Below, one piece after another: positions 27,969-36,942 of a stretch of 64,000 nucleotides of DNA. The notes under the pieces were generated by a model that was given only the letters and a program-made list of their open reading frames with translations, searched no databases and was not told the DNA's origin. Numbering within the stretch: position 1 is the first letter of the stretch; every line of letters starts with the position of its first letter. A program made the position numbers and the translations under genes. Source of the stretch: Massilia polaris (lineage in GTDB: Bacteria; Pseudomonadota; Gammaproteobacteria; Burkholderiales; Burkholderiaceae_D); contig NZ_JABBGG010000012.1 in NCBI RefSeq assembly GCF_012927275.1, positions 1-64,000 on the forward strand, in the 5' to 3' direction.

Positions 27969-28526
27969 TTATTTTCCTGGCGTGGCCGGCGTTGGCGGCT
28001 TGTTCGATGGCTGGATCACCATCCGGACGCGGCCCGCGCCTGGCGTGCTACCGCCGGCTGCAGTGTTCTCGACAGTGAAGTATTCCTTGCGGCTGTCGTA
28101 CGAAATGAACGGGCCTTCGACTTCGTCGGTCACGCGACTACCTTCGAGGCGCGCCAGCTTGGCCTTCGAGAACAGCTTGACCGCTTCCGTCTTGTTGTCG
28201 TATTCGATGCGTTCGGCCTGGCCTTCGACCCACAGGTCGCCACCGTCACGCTTCTGGCGAAAGGTCGCGACGGCGCCCGGCGCCGCAGTGAAGACGACGA
28301 ACTGGTAACCTTCCGGGTCTTCGCGCAAGACTGCCAGGCCGGCCTTCATTACCAAGGTGCCGCGGGTGAGGATCACATTGCCTTTCAGCGTGCGAATCTG
28401 CTTGACATCGTCAAACGACGCCTCATCGGCGAAAATCTCGGTCGGCTTGTTCGAATCGGCCTTCTCGGCGAGCGCGGTACCTGCGACGATGCCGCACAGC
28501 GCGATAAACAGCAGGATTTTCTTCAT
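27969..28526 (-). CDS. lptA: Lipopolysaccharide transport periplasmic protein
   Basis: 185 residues with a signal peptide (cleavage near GTALA-EK) and an OstA-like jellyroll ([39 protein letters not shown] start). LptA forms the periplasmic bridge carrying LPS from LptC to LptD. The C-terminal tail is rich in Gly, Pro and Thr. It lies four bases before lptB. Confidence 0.93.
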   Translation of the reverse strand: MKKILLFIALCGIVAGTALAEKADSNKPTEIFADEASFDDVKQIRTLKGNVILTRGTLVMKAGLAVLREDPEGYQFVVFTAAPGAVATFRQKRDGGDLWVEGQAERIEYDNKTEAVKLFSKAKLARLEGSRVTDEVEGPFISYDSRKEYFTVENTAAGGSTPGAGRVRMVIQPSNKPPTPATPGK

Positions 28527-28556
28527 GTCGGTTGCTCGCTTATTGTATTTTTTTAG

Positions 28557-29153
28557 TTATTGGCGCGGCGGATAAACAATCCGCACGCGGCTGGTCACAT
28601 TCACCTGGCGGGTCGTATTGTCGACGAACAGGCCGGTGCCGGTCATGGTCGTGCCGCCCGACACCACCTCGACCGGCTGGTCGGTCTTCATCTGGTCATC
28701 GTCCACGAAAACAGTCAGCGCCTGCGTGCGCATGCGCATCGGCTTGGCGGTGGCGGTCGCCTTGCGGTCGATGTCGACGTCGCCCATCAGGTGCACCTGC
28801 GTATTGCCATGGTCGACGCGCGCGCGCTTGGCGCGGATCGTCGTCGGCGGCACGCCTTCGCCGATGCTCTGGACCAGCGGCTTGTCGATTTCCGCGGTGT
28901 CGTCGACCGGCCGGTGCGTCAGCTTGTCGCCCGAGACGATGTAGCGCGGCTGCCCGGCCGGCGACATGCGCACGACGCTGAAGCGCTCGACGATGTAGTC
29001 AGGCTCGTTCTTGAGCGCGTCGGAGCTGAGTCCCGGGTCGCTTTCCATCAATTGCGCCAGCCAGAAGCTGCCGAAGGCGACGAAGGCCGCGGCCATCATG
29101 ATGGCCGTGAGCTTCCAGCGGTGGGCGGTTCGCTTGTGATGTTGGCGCAGCAC
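28557..29153 (-). CDS. lptC: LPS export ABC transporter periplasmic protein
   Basis: 198 residues with one N-terminal membrane helix (KLTAIMMAAAFVAFGSFWLAQ-like, about 15-35) and a periplasmic LptC/OstA fold (DYIVERFSVVRMSPAGQPRY, DVDIDRKATATAKPM). LptC docks LptB2FG to LptA. The start is GTG at 29153, six bases after the kdsC stop. Confidence 0.92.
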   Translation of the reverse strand: MLRQHHKRTAHRWKLTAIMMAAAFVAFGSFWLAQLMESDPGLSSDALKNEPDYIVERFSVVRMSPAGQPRYIVSGDKLTHRPVDDTAEIDKPLVQSIGEGVPPTTIRAKRARVDHGNTQVHLMGDVDIDRKATATAKPMRMRTQALTVFVDDDQMKTDQPVEVVSGGTTMTGTGLFVDNTTRQVNVTSRVRIVYPPRQ

Positions 29154-29159
29154 GGTAAT

Positions 29160-29690
29160 TTACGCGAAATACGGCGCAAGCGCCTGTTCGTAGGTGCCCT
29201 GCGCGCGCATGACCATGTCGCATACCTCGCGCACCGCCCCGCGCCCGCCGTTGGCGCGCGTGACGTAGTGGGCGCGGTGCTGCACTTCGGCGTGCCCGCC
29301 CGGGACCGCGACGGCAAAGCCGACCTGCAGCAGCAGCGGCAGGTCGATCACGTCGTCGCCGATGTAGCCGCACTGGCCGGCCGTGACGCCGGTTTCTTCC
29401 AGCAGCGATTTGAAGGCGATGCGCTTGTCGTGGATGCCCTGGTAGACGTGGGTGATGCCCAGGTCGGCCGCGCGCCTGACCACGATCGGCGACTTGCGCG
29501 CGCTGATGATCGCGGTCTTCACGCCGGTCTTGTTCAGCAGCTGGATGCCGAGGCCGTCGAGCACGAAGAAGGTCTTGGTGACTTCGCCGTCGGCGCCGTA
29601 GGTCAGGCTGCCGTCGGTCAGCACGCCGTCGACGTCGAAAATCATCACCTTGACGGCCGCGGCACGGCGCATGTGTTCGAGCTCGCGCAT
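29160..29690 (-). CDS. kdsC: 3-deoxy-D-manno-octulosonate 8-phosphate phosphatase
   Basis: A 176-residue HAD phosphatase of the small tetrameric KdsC type that makes free Kdo. Motif I is MIFDVDGVLTDGSL, motif II IISARKS, and motif III/IV GYIGDDVIDLPLLLQVGFAVAV. It shares one base with the kdsD stop (TGATG). Confidence 0.95.
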   Translation of the reverse strand: MRELEHMRRAAAVKVMIFDVDGVLTDGSLTYGADGEVTKTFFVLDGLGIQLLNKTGVKTAIISARKSPIVVRRAADLGITHVYQGIHDKRIAFKSLLEETGVTAGQCGYIGDDVIDLPLLLQVGFAVAVPGGHAEVQHRAHYVTRANGGRGAVREVCDMVMRAQGTYEQALAPYFA

Positions 29691-30712
29691 CAGATCACCT
29701 TGGCGCGGGTGAGGTCGTGGATATGCAGCGCGCCGACCAGCTTGCCGTCGGCGTCCACCACCAGCATCTGGTTGATGCGGAATTCTTCCATGATCGCGAC
29801 CGCGTCCACGGCCAGCTGCTCCGGATGCACGGTGTGCGGGCTGGCGTGCATGACGTCGCGGATCGTGACCTTGGTGAAGTCCTGCACCTTGTCGAGCATG
29901 CGGCGCAGGTCGCCGTCGGTGAACACGCCGGCCGGGCGGCCGGCGGCGTCGACGATGGCGGTCATGCCCATGCCCTTCTGGGTGATTTCGAACAGCGCGG
30001 CCGACAGCGGCACGTCGGCCGTCACCATCGGAATCGCGTCGCCGCTGCGCATGACGTCGCGCACGTGGGTCAGCAGGCGGCGGCCGAGCGCACCGCCCGG
30101 ATGGGAGCGCGCAAAGTCTTCTTCGCGGAAGCCGCGCGCGTCGAGCAGCGCGACGGCCAGCGCGTCGCCCAGCGCCAAGGTCACCGTGGTGCTGGCGGTC
30201 GGCGCCAGGTTCAGCGGGCAGGCCTCTTTCTCCACAGCAATATTCAGGTGCACATCGGCCAGTTGCGCCAGGCTCGACTGTGGGTTACCTGTCATCGCGA
30301 TCAGCGGCGCGCCCATGCGCTTGACGATCGGCAAGATCGACAGCAGCTCGGCCGCTTCGCCGGAGTAAGAAATTGCAATAAATGCATCTTCCGACGTCAC
30401 CATGCCGAGGTCGCCGTGGGCCGCTTCGGCGGGGTGCACGAACATCGCCGGGGTGCCGGTCGAGGCCAAGGTCGCCGCGATCTTGCGGGCGATGTGGCCG
30501 GATTTTCCGATGCCCGACACCACCACGCGGCCGCTGCAGCCGAGCAGCATGCCGACCGCGCGGCCGACGCTGTCGTCATCAAGCAGGCGGGCATGGACGG
30601 CGCGCAGCGCGTCGGCCTCGATGTCGATCGTCTCGCGCGCCAGGTCCATCGCGCGCCGGAGGGCGGTGTTGTCAAAAGCTTTCAGCATTGTTTTTTCATG
30701 GGTTACACTCAT
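29690..30712 (-). CDS. kdsD: Arabinose 5-phosphate isomerase
   Basis: About 340 residues. A SIS domain (about 40-180, with VVSGIGKSGHIARKIAATLA and HPAEAAHGDLGMV) isomerises ribulose 5-phosphate to arabinose 5-phosphate, the first step of Kdo synthesis. Two CBS domains follow (LTHVRDVMRSGDAIPMV, TIRDVMHASPHTVHP). An ATG at 30712 or one at 30688 (MLKAFDN) could start it; the longer frame further upstream is not conserved. First gene of the LPS-rpoN run. Confidence 0.95.
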   Translation of the reverse strand: MSVTHEKTMLKAFDNTALRRAMDLARETIDIEADALRAVHARLLDDDSVGRAVGMLLGCSGRVVVSGIGKSGHIARKIAATLASTGTPAMFVHPAEAAHGDLGMVTSEDAFIAISYSGEAAELLSILPIVKRMGAPLIAMTGNPQSSLAQLADVHLNIAVEKEACPLNLAPTASTTVTLALGDALAVALLDARGFREEDFARSHPGGALGRRLLTHVRDVMRSGDAIPMVTADVPLSAALFEITQKGMGMTAIVDAAGRPAGVFTDGDLRRMLDKVQDFTKVTIRDVMHASPHTVHPEQLAVDAVAIMEEFRINQMLVVDADGKLVGALHIHDLTRAKVI

Positions 30713-30797
30713 GCTGGAAGTATAAACGAATTGCGAAAGCAAAAAACTTGCCAGACGCAACAAACAACGATTTCGCCATGAAGGGCCGCAGGCAAGC

Positions 30798-32783
30798 ATG
30801 TATTCAGGACTGGAACTGACCCTTCTATTACTTGGCAGCGCCGTCCTCGGCGTGGTCGCGTTCCGCATGCTGCACCTGCCCCCGATGCTGGGCTACCTGG
30901 CGGTCGGCATCCTGATCGGGCCGCATGCCCTCGGCCTGGCCGAAAACGACCATACCACCCATACGCTGGCCGAATTCGGCGTGGTGTTCCTGATGTTCTC
31001 GATCGGCCTCGAATTCTCGCTGGCGCAGCTGAAAGCGATGCGGCGGGTGGTGTTCGGCCTCGGCATGGCGCAGGTCGTATTGACGATCGTCGGCGCCATG
31101 CTGTTCGGCTGGCTGGCCTCGACCCAGCTTCCCGGCAATTTCGGGATCAGCTGGCAGGCCTCGTTCGCGCTCGGCGGCGCGCTGGCCATGTCGTCGACCG
31201 CCATCGTGGTCAAGATGCTGACCGAACGGCTCGAACTCGAAAGCCCGCATGGCCGCAAGATCATCGGCATCCTGCTGTTCCAGGACCTGGCCGTGGTGCC
31301 CTTGCTGATCCTGATCCCGTCGCTGGGCAAGCCGCCCGAGGTGCTGATGGAGACGCTGGCCTGGGCCGCCGTCAAGGCGGTGATCGTGCTGGTGCTGCTG
31401 CTGTTCATCGGCCAGAAGCTGATGCGGCGCTGGTTCTCGATCGTCGTCAGGCGCCGCTCGCAGGAGCTGTTCATGCTCAACCTGCTGCTGATCACGCTGG
31501 GCGCGGCATGGATCACCGAGCAGGCCGGGTTGTCAATGGCGCTGGGCGCGTTCGTCGCCGGCATGCTGATCTCCGAAACCCAGTACAAGCACCAGGTGGA
31601 AGAGGACATCAAGCCGTTCCGCGACGTGCTGCTTGGCCTGTTCTTCATCACCGTCGGCATGCTGCTCAATGTACAGCTGGTGTTCGACAACCTGGGGCTA
31701 GTGCTGGTGCTGACCGTCATCCCGGTGATGCTCAAGTTTGCCCTGATCGCGCTGCTGGCCAAGTGGTTCGGCGCCTCCGACGGCGTCGCCATGCGTACCG
31801 GCCTGGGGCTGGCGCAGGCGGGCGAATTCGGCTTCGTTTTGCTGACGCTGGCCGCTGGCGCCAAGCTGCTCGACCCGTTCATGATCCAGCTGGTGCTGGC
31901 CTCGATGGTGCTGTCGATGCTGATCGCGCCCTTCCTGATCGAGAAGTCGGACCGGATCGTGATGAAGGTGGCGTCCAACGAATGGATGATGCAGTCGCTG
32001 CAGCTGACCCAGATCGCGACCCGCACGATGGCCGCGCAAAAGCACGTGATCATCGCCGGCTTCGGCCGCAGCGGCCAGAGCCTGGCCACTTTGCTGACCG
32101 ATGAAAAAGTGCCCTACCAGGCGCTCGACCTCGACCCGGAGCGGGTGCGCGAAGCGCAGTCGGCCGGCGCCAACGTGTCGTATGGCGACGCCGCGCGGCG
32201 CGAAAGCCTGGTCGCCGCCGGTATCTACCGCGCCAGCGCGATGGTGATCGCTTACGCCAACACCGCGTCGGCGCTGAAGATCCTGCACCAGGTGCACGAA
32301 CTGGCCCCGTCCCTGCCCGTCATCGTGCGCTGCCACGACGATTCGGAACTGGACGTATTGAAGAAAGCCGGCGCCACCGAGGTGGTGCCCGAGTCGCTCG
32401 AGGCGAGCCTGATGCTGGCGTCGCACGCGATGGTGATGATGGGCGTGCCGCTGCGGCGCGTGGTGCACCGGGTGCAGTCGGTGCGCGACGAACGCTACGC
32501 CTCGATGCGCGGCTATTTCCATGGCATGTCCGACGCCGCCGACGATCCCGAACACCTGTTCGTGCGCCTGCATTCGGTGCCGCTGGCCGAAGGGGCAGGC
32601 TCGATCGGCAAGCGCATCGGCGACCTGGAACTGGACGAGATTGGCGCCGAGGTGGCGGCGCTGCGGCGCGGCCGCGAACGCATTGAAGCCACGCGCGAGT
32701 CGCTGCTGGCCGAGGGCGATGTGGTAGTGGTGCGCGGCTCCGCGGAAGCGGTTACCCGCGCCGAAGGCCGCCTGCTGAACTAG
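30798..32783 (+). CDS. Kef-type monovalent cation:proton antiporter (CPA2) with TrkA domains
   Basis: A 661-residue membrane protein. About 12 hydrophobic segments fill residues 1-390 (for example LGYLAVGILIGPHALGL, FLMFSIGLEFSLAQLK, FALGGALAMSSTAIVVKML). A TrkA-N nucleotide-binding domain follows (HVIIAGFGRSGQSLATLL, about 415) and a TrkA-C domain ends the protein. It probably exchanges K+ or Na+ for protons under nucleotide or thiol control; the exact ion and gate ligand are not visible. It is divergent from kdsD, and its stop codon overlaps that of the convergent diguanylate cyclase gene. Confidence 0.93.
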   Translation: MYSGLELTLLLLGSAVLGVVAFRMLHLPPMLGYLAVGILIGPHALGLAENDHTTHTLAEFGVVFLMFSIGLEFSLAQLKAMRRVVFGLGMAQVVLTIVGAMLFGWLASTQLPGNFGISWQASFALGGALAMSSTAIVVKMLTERLELESPHGRKIIGILLFQDLAVVPLLILIPSLGKPPEVLMETLAWAAVKAVIVLVLLLFIGQKLMRRWFSIVVRRRSQELFMLNLLLITLGAAWITEQAGLSMALGAFVAGMLISETQYKHQVEEDIKPFRDVLLGLFFITVGMLLNVQLVFDNLGLVLVLTVIPVMLKFALIALLAKWFGASDGVAMRTGLGLAQAGEFGFVLLTLAAGAKLLDPFMIQLVLASMVLSMLIAPFLIEKSDRIVMKVASNEWMMQSLQLTQIATRTMAAQKHVIIAGFGRSGQSLATLLTDEKVPYQALDLDPERVREAQSAGANVSYGDAARRESLVAAGIYRASAMVIAYANTASALKILHQVHELAPSLPVIVRCHDDSELDVLKKAGATEVVPESLEASLMLASHAMVMMGVPLRRVVHRVQSVRDERYASMRGYFHGMSDAADDPEHLFVRLHSVPLAEGAGSIGKRIGDLELDEIGAEVAALRRGRERIEATRESLLAEGDVVVVRGSAEAVTRAEGRLLN

Positions 32784-33910
32784 TCGAACGACACCACGCG
32801 GTTGCGGCCTTCCGCCTTGGCCTGGTACAGGGCCGTGTCGGCATGCGCCACCAGCTGGTGCGCCACGCCTTCGATGGCGTGGTCGCGCTCGAAGTCTTCC
32901 AGGGTCGCGACGCCAATCGACACAGACAGCGGGAGCTGGCCGCCGGTCGACAGGTGGAACGGCTGGCTGGCAACGCTGTGGCGGATGCGCTGCGCCACCG
33001 CGACGGCGCTCTCCAGGTCGGCGTCGATCAGCAGCACGACAAACTCCTCGCCGCCGAAACGCCCCAGCGCGTCGGACATGCGCAGCTCGTTCTTGATGCG
33101 GGTCGCCACCTCGCGCAGCACCTCATCGCCGCCCTGGTGGCCGACCGTGTCGTTGACCTGCTTGAAGTGGTCGATATCGATGTACATGCACGAGATGCGA
33201 TAGGCCTGGCGGCGCGCACGCGCGATCTCTTCGATCAGGCGGCGGTCGATGTAGCGGCGGTTGTAGACGCCGGTCAGCGAATCGGTCAGGCCGATGTACT
33301 TCAACATCTCATTGCTGATGACGTTCTCGAGGCAGATCGCGATGATCGACGCCATGTGCTCGACGAAGTCGGTGCCCAGCGCCGGCGTGAAGCGGGTCGG
33401 ATCGAGGCTGCCGAGGTTCAGGCTGCCGATCAGGCGGCGGTTGCGCAGCAGCGGAACCAGCGCGATGCTTTGCAGGCCGGCCGGCGGGTTCGGGAACATC
33501 GCCGCGTGCAGCACCGGCGAATAAGGCCCGAGCAGCGGCTTGGGCGGGCCTGTCAGGGCCGCGCTGCGCGACGGGACGAAGCCAAGCGCCGCCTCGGTGG
33601 CGACGAAATGCAGCTGGGGGAATTCGCCGAAGTCCACGCCCAGCACGTTCATCACGGTCTGGATGTCGGCTTCTTCGTCGACCAGGCTGAGGGTGACGAT
33701 ATCGAGTTCGGAGATCACCGGCAGGCTGCGGAAGATCGCGGTGACCAGCTTGGGGAAGTTGTCGCAGCCGACGATCTCGAGGTCGAAGGCCTGGTGGCGG
33801 CGCATGATCTCGTGGTTGCGTTCGGCCTGCTCCATCAGGTACGCCATGCGCGCGCGCAGGGACTCGTTTTCCGTCATCAGCTCGTTCGTCGTTGGGCCCG
33901 AATCGTGCAT
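32780..33910 (-). CDS. Diguanylate cyclase with DUF484/GAF-like sensor domain
   Basis: 376 residues. An N-terminal coiled segment (about 10-40), a DUF484/GAF-like domain (about 45-195, with LHAAMFPNPPAGLQSIALVP) and a GGDEF domain (about 205-376). The active site is RFGGEEFVVLL, and the inhibitory site R-M-S-D lies five residues before it, so product inhibition is expected. It makes cyclic di-GMP; the sensor ligand is unknown. No membrane segment is visible, so it is probably cytoplasmic. Confidence 0.93.
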   Translation of the reverse strand: MHDSGPTTNELMTENESLRARMAYLMEQAERNHEIMRRHQAFDLEIVGCDNFPKLVTAIFRSLPVISELDIVTLSLVDEEADIQTVMNVLGVDFGEFPQLHFVATEAALGFVPSRSAALTGPPKPLLGPYSPVLHAAMFPNPPAGLQSIALVPLLRNRRLIGSLNLGSLDPTRFTPALGTDFVEHMASIIAICLENVISNEMLKYIGLTDSLTGVYNRRYIDRRLIEEIARARRQAYRISCMYIDIDHFKQVNDTVGHQGGDEVLREVATRIKNELRMSDALGRFGGEEFVVLLIDADLESAVAVAQRIRHSVASQPFHLSTGGQLPLSVSIGVATLEDFERDHAIEGVAHQLVAHADTALYQAKAEGRNRVVSFD

Positions 33911-33969
33911 GGCGCTCCTTCCCGCAATAGTTAAACTCGCGCCATCTTACCCGAACGGGCTCGGGCCGG

Positions 33970-34821
33970 TCAGAATGCCAGGCTGGCTGCGACCTGCTGG
34001 CCGACGAACAGGCGCTCGCCCTCGCCCTTTGTCACGATGCAGTTCATGCCGAAGCAGACGGCGTCGTCCAGCTGCGGCTTCTTGCGGAAGGACTGCAGGA
34101 TGTCGAGCGGATCGGGGCCCGCCACGCCGGTGGCCTGGTCGACCGACGGGATCGGGCAGCGCGGGCACGGCTTGACGGGTTTCAGGGCGGCGTCGCCCGC
34201 GCTGAAGGTGTCGACGTAGTCTTCCTCGTACGGCTCGAGGCCGTCGATGACGACATTCGGGCGGAAGCGGTCCATCGGCAGCGCCTCGCGCCCTGCCGCC
34301 ACCAGCTTGCCGTTCAGGTCAGCCAGCGACGCCGAACCGATCACCAGCACCGGGTAGCCGTCCGCGAACAAGGTCGGCGCCTGCACGCCGCCGGTCCATT
34401 TGGTGCTGGCGAAGCGTTTTGCGCTGGCATGGAAACGCACCAGCCGGCACGGCGCGCCGATCACCTGCGAGAACCAGGTCGCGGTGGTTTCGTCGCAATC
34501 GTAGGCCAGCACGGTGTCATCCCACAGCTTCACTTCGCGCAGCACTTCGTTTTCCGGCGCGGGCAGGTCGAGCGGGATTTCAAGGCGCAGCATGCCGGGC
34601 GCGCGCAGCTCGATCGTGTCGAGCCTGATGCGCGGTGCGACCAGCGCCAGCCGCGGATGCTCGCGCTGGGTCAGGAACTGGCCGTGCTCGTCCACCACCA
34701 TCCATTCGCGGTCGTAGACATTGTCGACCGACAGCCCGGCAGTGGTCAGCGTGGCCTGGCGCACCGAGATGCCGGCGCAGGACTTGATTGGATAAAGGAC
34801 GAGTTCAGAGATAACCGGCAT
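33970..34821 (-). CDS. MOSC domain protein (YcbX type)
   Basis: 283 residues: an N-terminal MOSC beta-barrel domain (SELVLYPIKSCAGISVRQA) and a MOSC domain with MDRFRPNVVIDGLEPYEED and the molybdenum-cofactor cysteine in KPCPRCPIPSVDQATG. YcbX-like proteins reduce N-hydroxylated compounds using a Moco sulfurated site, but this one lacks the C-terminal ferredoxin domain of E. coli YcbX. The start MPVISELVLYP at 34821 is the family N-terminus. Confidence 0.9.
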   Translation of the reverse strand: MPVISELVLYPIKSCAGISVRQATLTTAGLSVDNVYDREWMVVDEHGQFLTQREHPRLALVAPRIRLDTIELRAPGMLRLEIPLDLPAPENEVLREVKLWDDTVLAYDCDETTATWFSQVIGAPCRLVRFHASAKRFASTKWTGGVQAPTLFADGYPVLVIGSASLADLNGKLVAAGREALPMDRFRPNVVIDGLEPYEEDYVDTFSAGDAALKPVKPCPRCPIPSVDQATGVAGPDPLDILQSFRKKPQLDDAVCFGMNCIVTKGEGERLFVGQQVAASLAF

Positions 34822-34893
34822 TGCGCGTACTATAATTTTTATATGGGGCCGCCAGTATCGCACCAATCGGCCGCCGGATATGAACCAGCTTGA

Positions 34894-35193
34894 ATATATC
34901 GCCATGCGGTGGACTCGATTCCGGCCATTTTTGCCGTCACCATGGACCCGTTTATCGTGTTCACTTCCAACGTGTTTGCCATCCTCGGCTTGCGCGCGCT
35001 GTACTTCCTGCTGGCAAATGTCGCCGACCGCTTCCACCTGCTGCGCTATGGCCTCGCGATGGTACTCATCTTCATCGGCAGCAAGATGCTGATCATGCCG
35101 TGGTTCCATGTGCCGGTGGCGGCGTCGCTGCTGGTCGTGGCGATGCTGATCGGCGCCAGCGTGGTGGCGAGCCTGCTTGTCACGCGCAAGTAA
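34894..35193 (+). pseudogene. TerC family membrane protein, C-terminal remnant
   Basis: The frame reads [20 protein letters not shown], then [20 protein letters not shown], and ends [10 protein letters not shown], the last third of a TerC/Alx protein (normally about 310-330 residues). The frame is closed by a stop at 34891-34893, and the N-terminal two thirds, including the first membrane helices, are absent. A GTG at 34909 is the only early start and has no clear ribosome site. Most likely a deletion remnant between the MOSC and acyl-CoA ligase genes. TerC proteins are linked to manganese export and tellurite resistance. Confidence 0.8.
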
Positions 35194-35242
35194 TAAGCGC
35201 AAGCTTGGCACAGCATTCCTTCAATCGCCGCTGGAGGCCGCC

Positions 35243-36937
35243 ATGGAGAAAATCTGGTTCAAGAGCTATCCGCCCGGAGTTCCGGAAGAAATTAATCCCG
35301 ACCAGTTCGCGTCGTTGAACGAGCTGATGGCCTGGTGCTGCGCCCGATACCGCGAGCATCCGGCCTTCAGCAACCAGGGCGCGACCATCAACTGGGGCCG
35401 GCTTGATGTTCTGTCGCGCAACTTCGCCGCCTACCTGCAGCATGGCATTGGCTTGCACAAGGGCGACCGGGTCGCGATCATGCTGCCCAACCTGCTGCAA
35501 TATCCCGTCGTGATGTTCGGCGCGCTCCGTGCGGGATGCACCGTAGTCAACGTCAACCCGCTCTACACGGCGCGCGAACTGCAGCACCAGCTCAGCGACT
35601 CGGGCGCCGTCGCCATCGTTGTGCTCGACAACTTCGCCCACACGTTTGAACAGGTCCAGGCCAACACGTCAGTGCGGCACGTGGTCACCACCCAGGTCGG
35701 CGACATGCTGCATTTTCCCAAGGCGCAAATCGTCAACCTCGTCGTCAAGCATGTCAGGCACATGGTGCCGGAGTGGCACATCAATGGGGCGGTGTCGCTG
35801 TCCGACGCCCTGAACCGCGGCGAGGCGCTGGCTTTCGACGAGGTGACGCTGGCCGGTTCCGATACGGCCTTCCTGCAGTACACCGGCGGAACTACCGGCG
35901 TACCGAAGGGCGCGGTGCTTACCCATCGGAACATCGTGGCGAATGTGGAGCAGACGACGGCGTGGGTTGGCGGCGCACTGGACGAAGGCCGGGAGGTCGC
36001 CATCATTCCCTTGCCGCTGTACCACATCTTCGCGCTGACATTGACACTGACCCTGTGCCGGCTTGGCGCGAACAATGTGCTGGTGACTAATCCGCGCGAC
36101 ATTCCGGCGTTTGTGAAGGAACTGAAGCACACCCGCTTCAGCGTGTTGATCGGCGTGAATACGCTGTTCAACGCCCTGCTCAATACGCCGGAGCTGCGCC
36201 AGGTGGACGCCAGCGCCGTCAAGCTGGTGGTCGCCGGCGGCATGGCGCTGCAACGCTCAGTGGCAGAGCGCTGGCAGCAGCTGTTCGGCGTCGCCATCGT
36301 CGAGGGCTACGGGCTCACCGAGACCTCCCCCGTGGTCTGCGCCAACCCGCCGAGCCTCAACAAGTTCACCGGTAGCATCGGCCTGCCGATCCCTTCGACC
36401 GAGGTCGCCCTGCTCGATGACTTCGGCAAGGAAGTTCCCGTCGGCGAGGCAGGCGAGATTTGCGTGCGCGGGCCGCAGGTGATGCCGGGCTACTGGAACA
36501 TGCAGGACGAGACCGCAAAGATATTCACGAGCGACGGCTGGCTGCGCACCGGGGATATCGGGGTCATGGACGAGCGCGGCTACTTCCGGCTGATCGACCG
36601 CAAGAAAGACGTGATTGTCGTTTCAGGGTTCAAGGTGTTCCCGAACGAAGTCGAGGACGTTGTCGCGATGCATCCGGGCGTGTTCGAGGTGGCCGCCGTG
36701 CGCATGCGCGACGAACACTCGGGCGAGGCGGTGAAGATCGTTGTGCTCAGGCGCGATCCGGAGCTGACTGCGGAAGCGTTGCTGGAACATTGCCGCAAGA
36801 ACCTGACCGGCTACAAGGTGCCGAAAGAGGTGTCGTTCCGCACCGAGCCGTTGCCGAAATCGCCGGTCGGAAAAATACTGCGGCGCGTCGTGATGGAGGA
36901 AGAGGAGAAAAATTCCGCCGCCACGGCGCATGGCTGA
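35243..36937 (+). CDS. Long-chain fatty acid-CoA ligase (FadD-like)
   Basis: 564 residues of the adenylate-forming family. Motifs in order: YTGGTTGVPKGAVLTHRN (phosphate loop), EGYGLTETSPV, GWLRTGDIG, KKDVIVVSGFKVFPNEVED and the catalytic lysine in PKSPVGKILRR. The N-terminal NPLYTARELQHQLSDSGA pattern is typical of FadD. It activates a fatty acid to the acyl-CoA via acyl-AMP. Start at 35243 with GGAGG upstream. It is not part of the aromatic-acyl-CoA operon 12 kb away, but a ligase function for that pathway cannot be excluded. Confidence 0.9.
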   Translation: MEKIWFKSYPPGVPEEINPDQFASLNELMAWCCARYREHPAFSNQGATINWGRLDVLSRNFAAYLQHGIGLHKGDRVAIMLPNLLQYPVVMFGALRAGCTVVNVNPLYTARELQHQLSDSGAVAIVVLDNFAHTFEQVQANTSVRHVVTTQVGDMLHFPKAQIVNLVVKHVRHMVPEWHINGAVSLSDALNRGEALAFDEVTLAGSDTAFLQYTGGTTGVPKGAVLTHRNIVANVEQTTAWVGGALDEGREVAIIPLPLYHIFALTLTLTLCRLGANNVLVTNPRDIPAFVKELKHTRFSVLIGVNTLFNALLNTPELRQVDASAVKLVVAGGMALQRSVAERWQQLFGVAIVEGYGLTETSPVVCANPPSLNKFTGSIGLPIPSTEVALLDDFGKEVPVGEAGEICVRGPQVMPGYWNMQDETAKIFTSDGWLRTGDIGVMDERGYFRLIDRKKDVIVVSGFKVFPNEVEDVVAMHPGVFEVAAVRMRDEHSGEAVKIVVLRRDPELTAEALLEHCRKNLTGYKVPKEVSFRTEPLPKSPVGKILRRVVMEEEEKNSAATAHG

Positions 36938-36942
36938 CCGGA

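Noticed and set aside
34880-35092. A 70-codon frame starting MNQLEYIAM near the TerC remnant
   Set aside because: Its sequence becomes low-complexity in another frame of the TerC remnant; it is not a TerC N-terminus.
35243-36937. The acyl-CoA ligase as the missing ligase of the aromatic operon
   Set aside because: It is 12 kb away, on the other strand, and its motifs follow FadD; kept only as a possibility.
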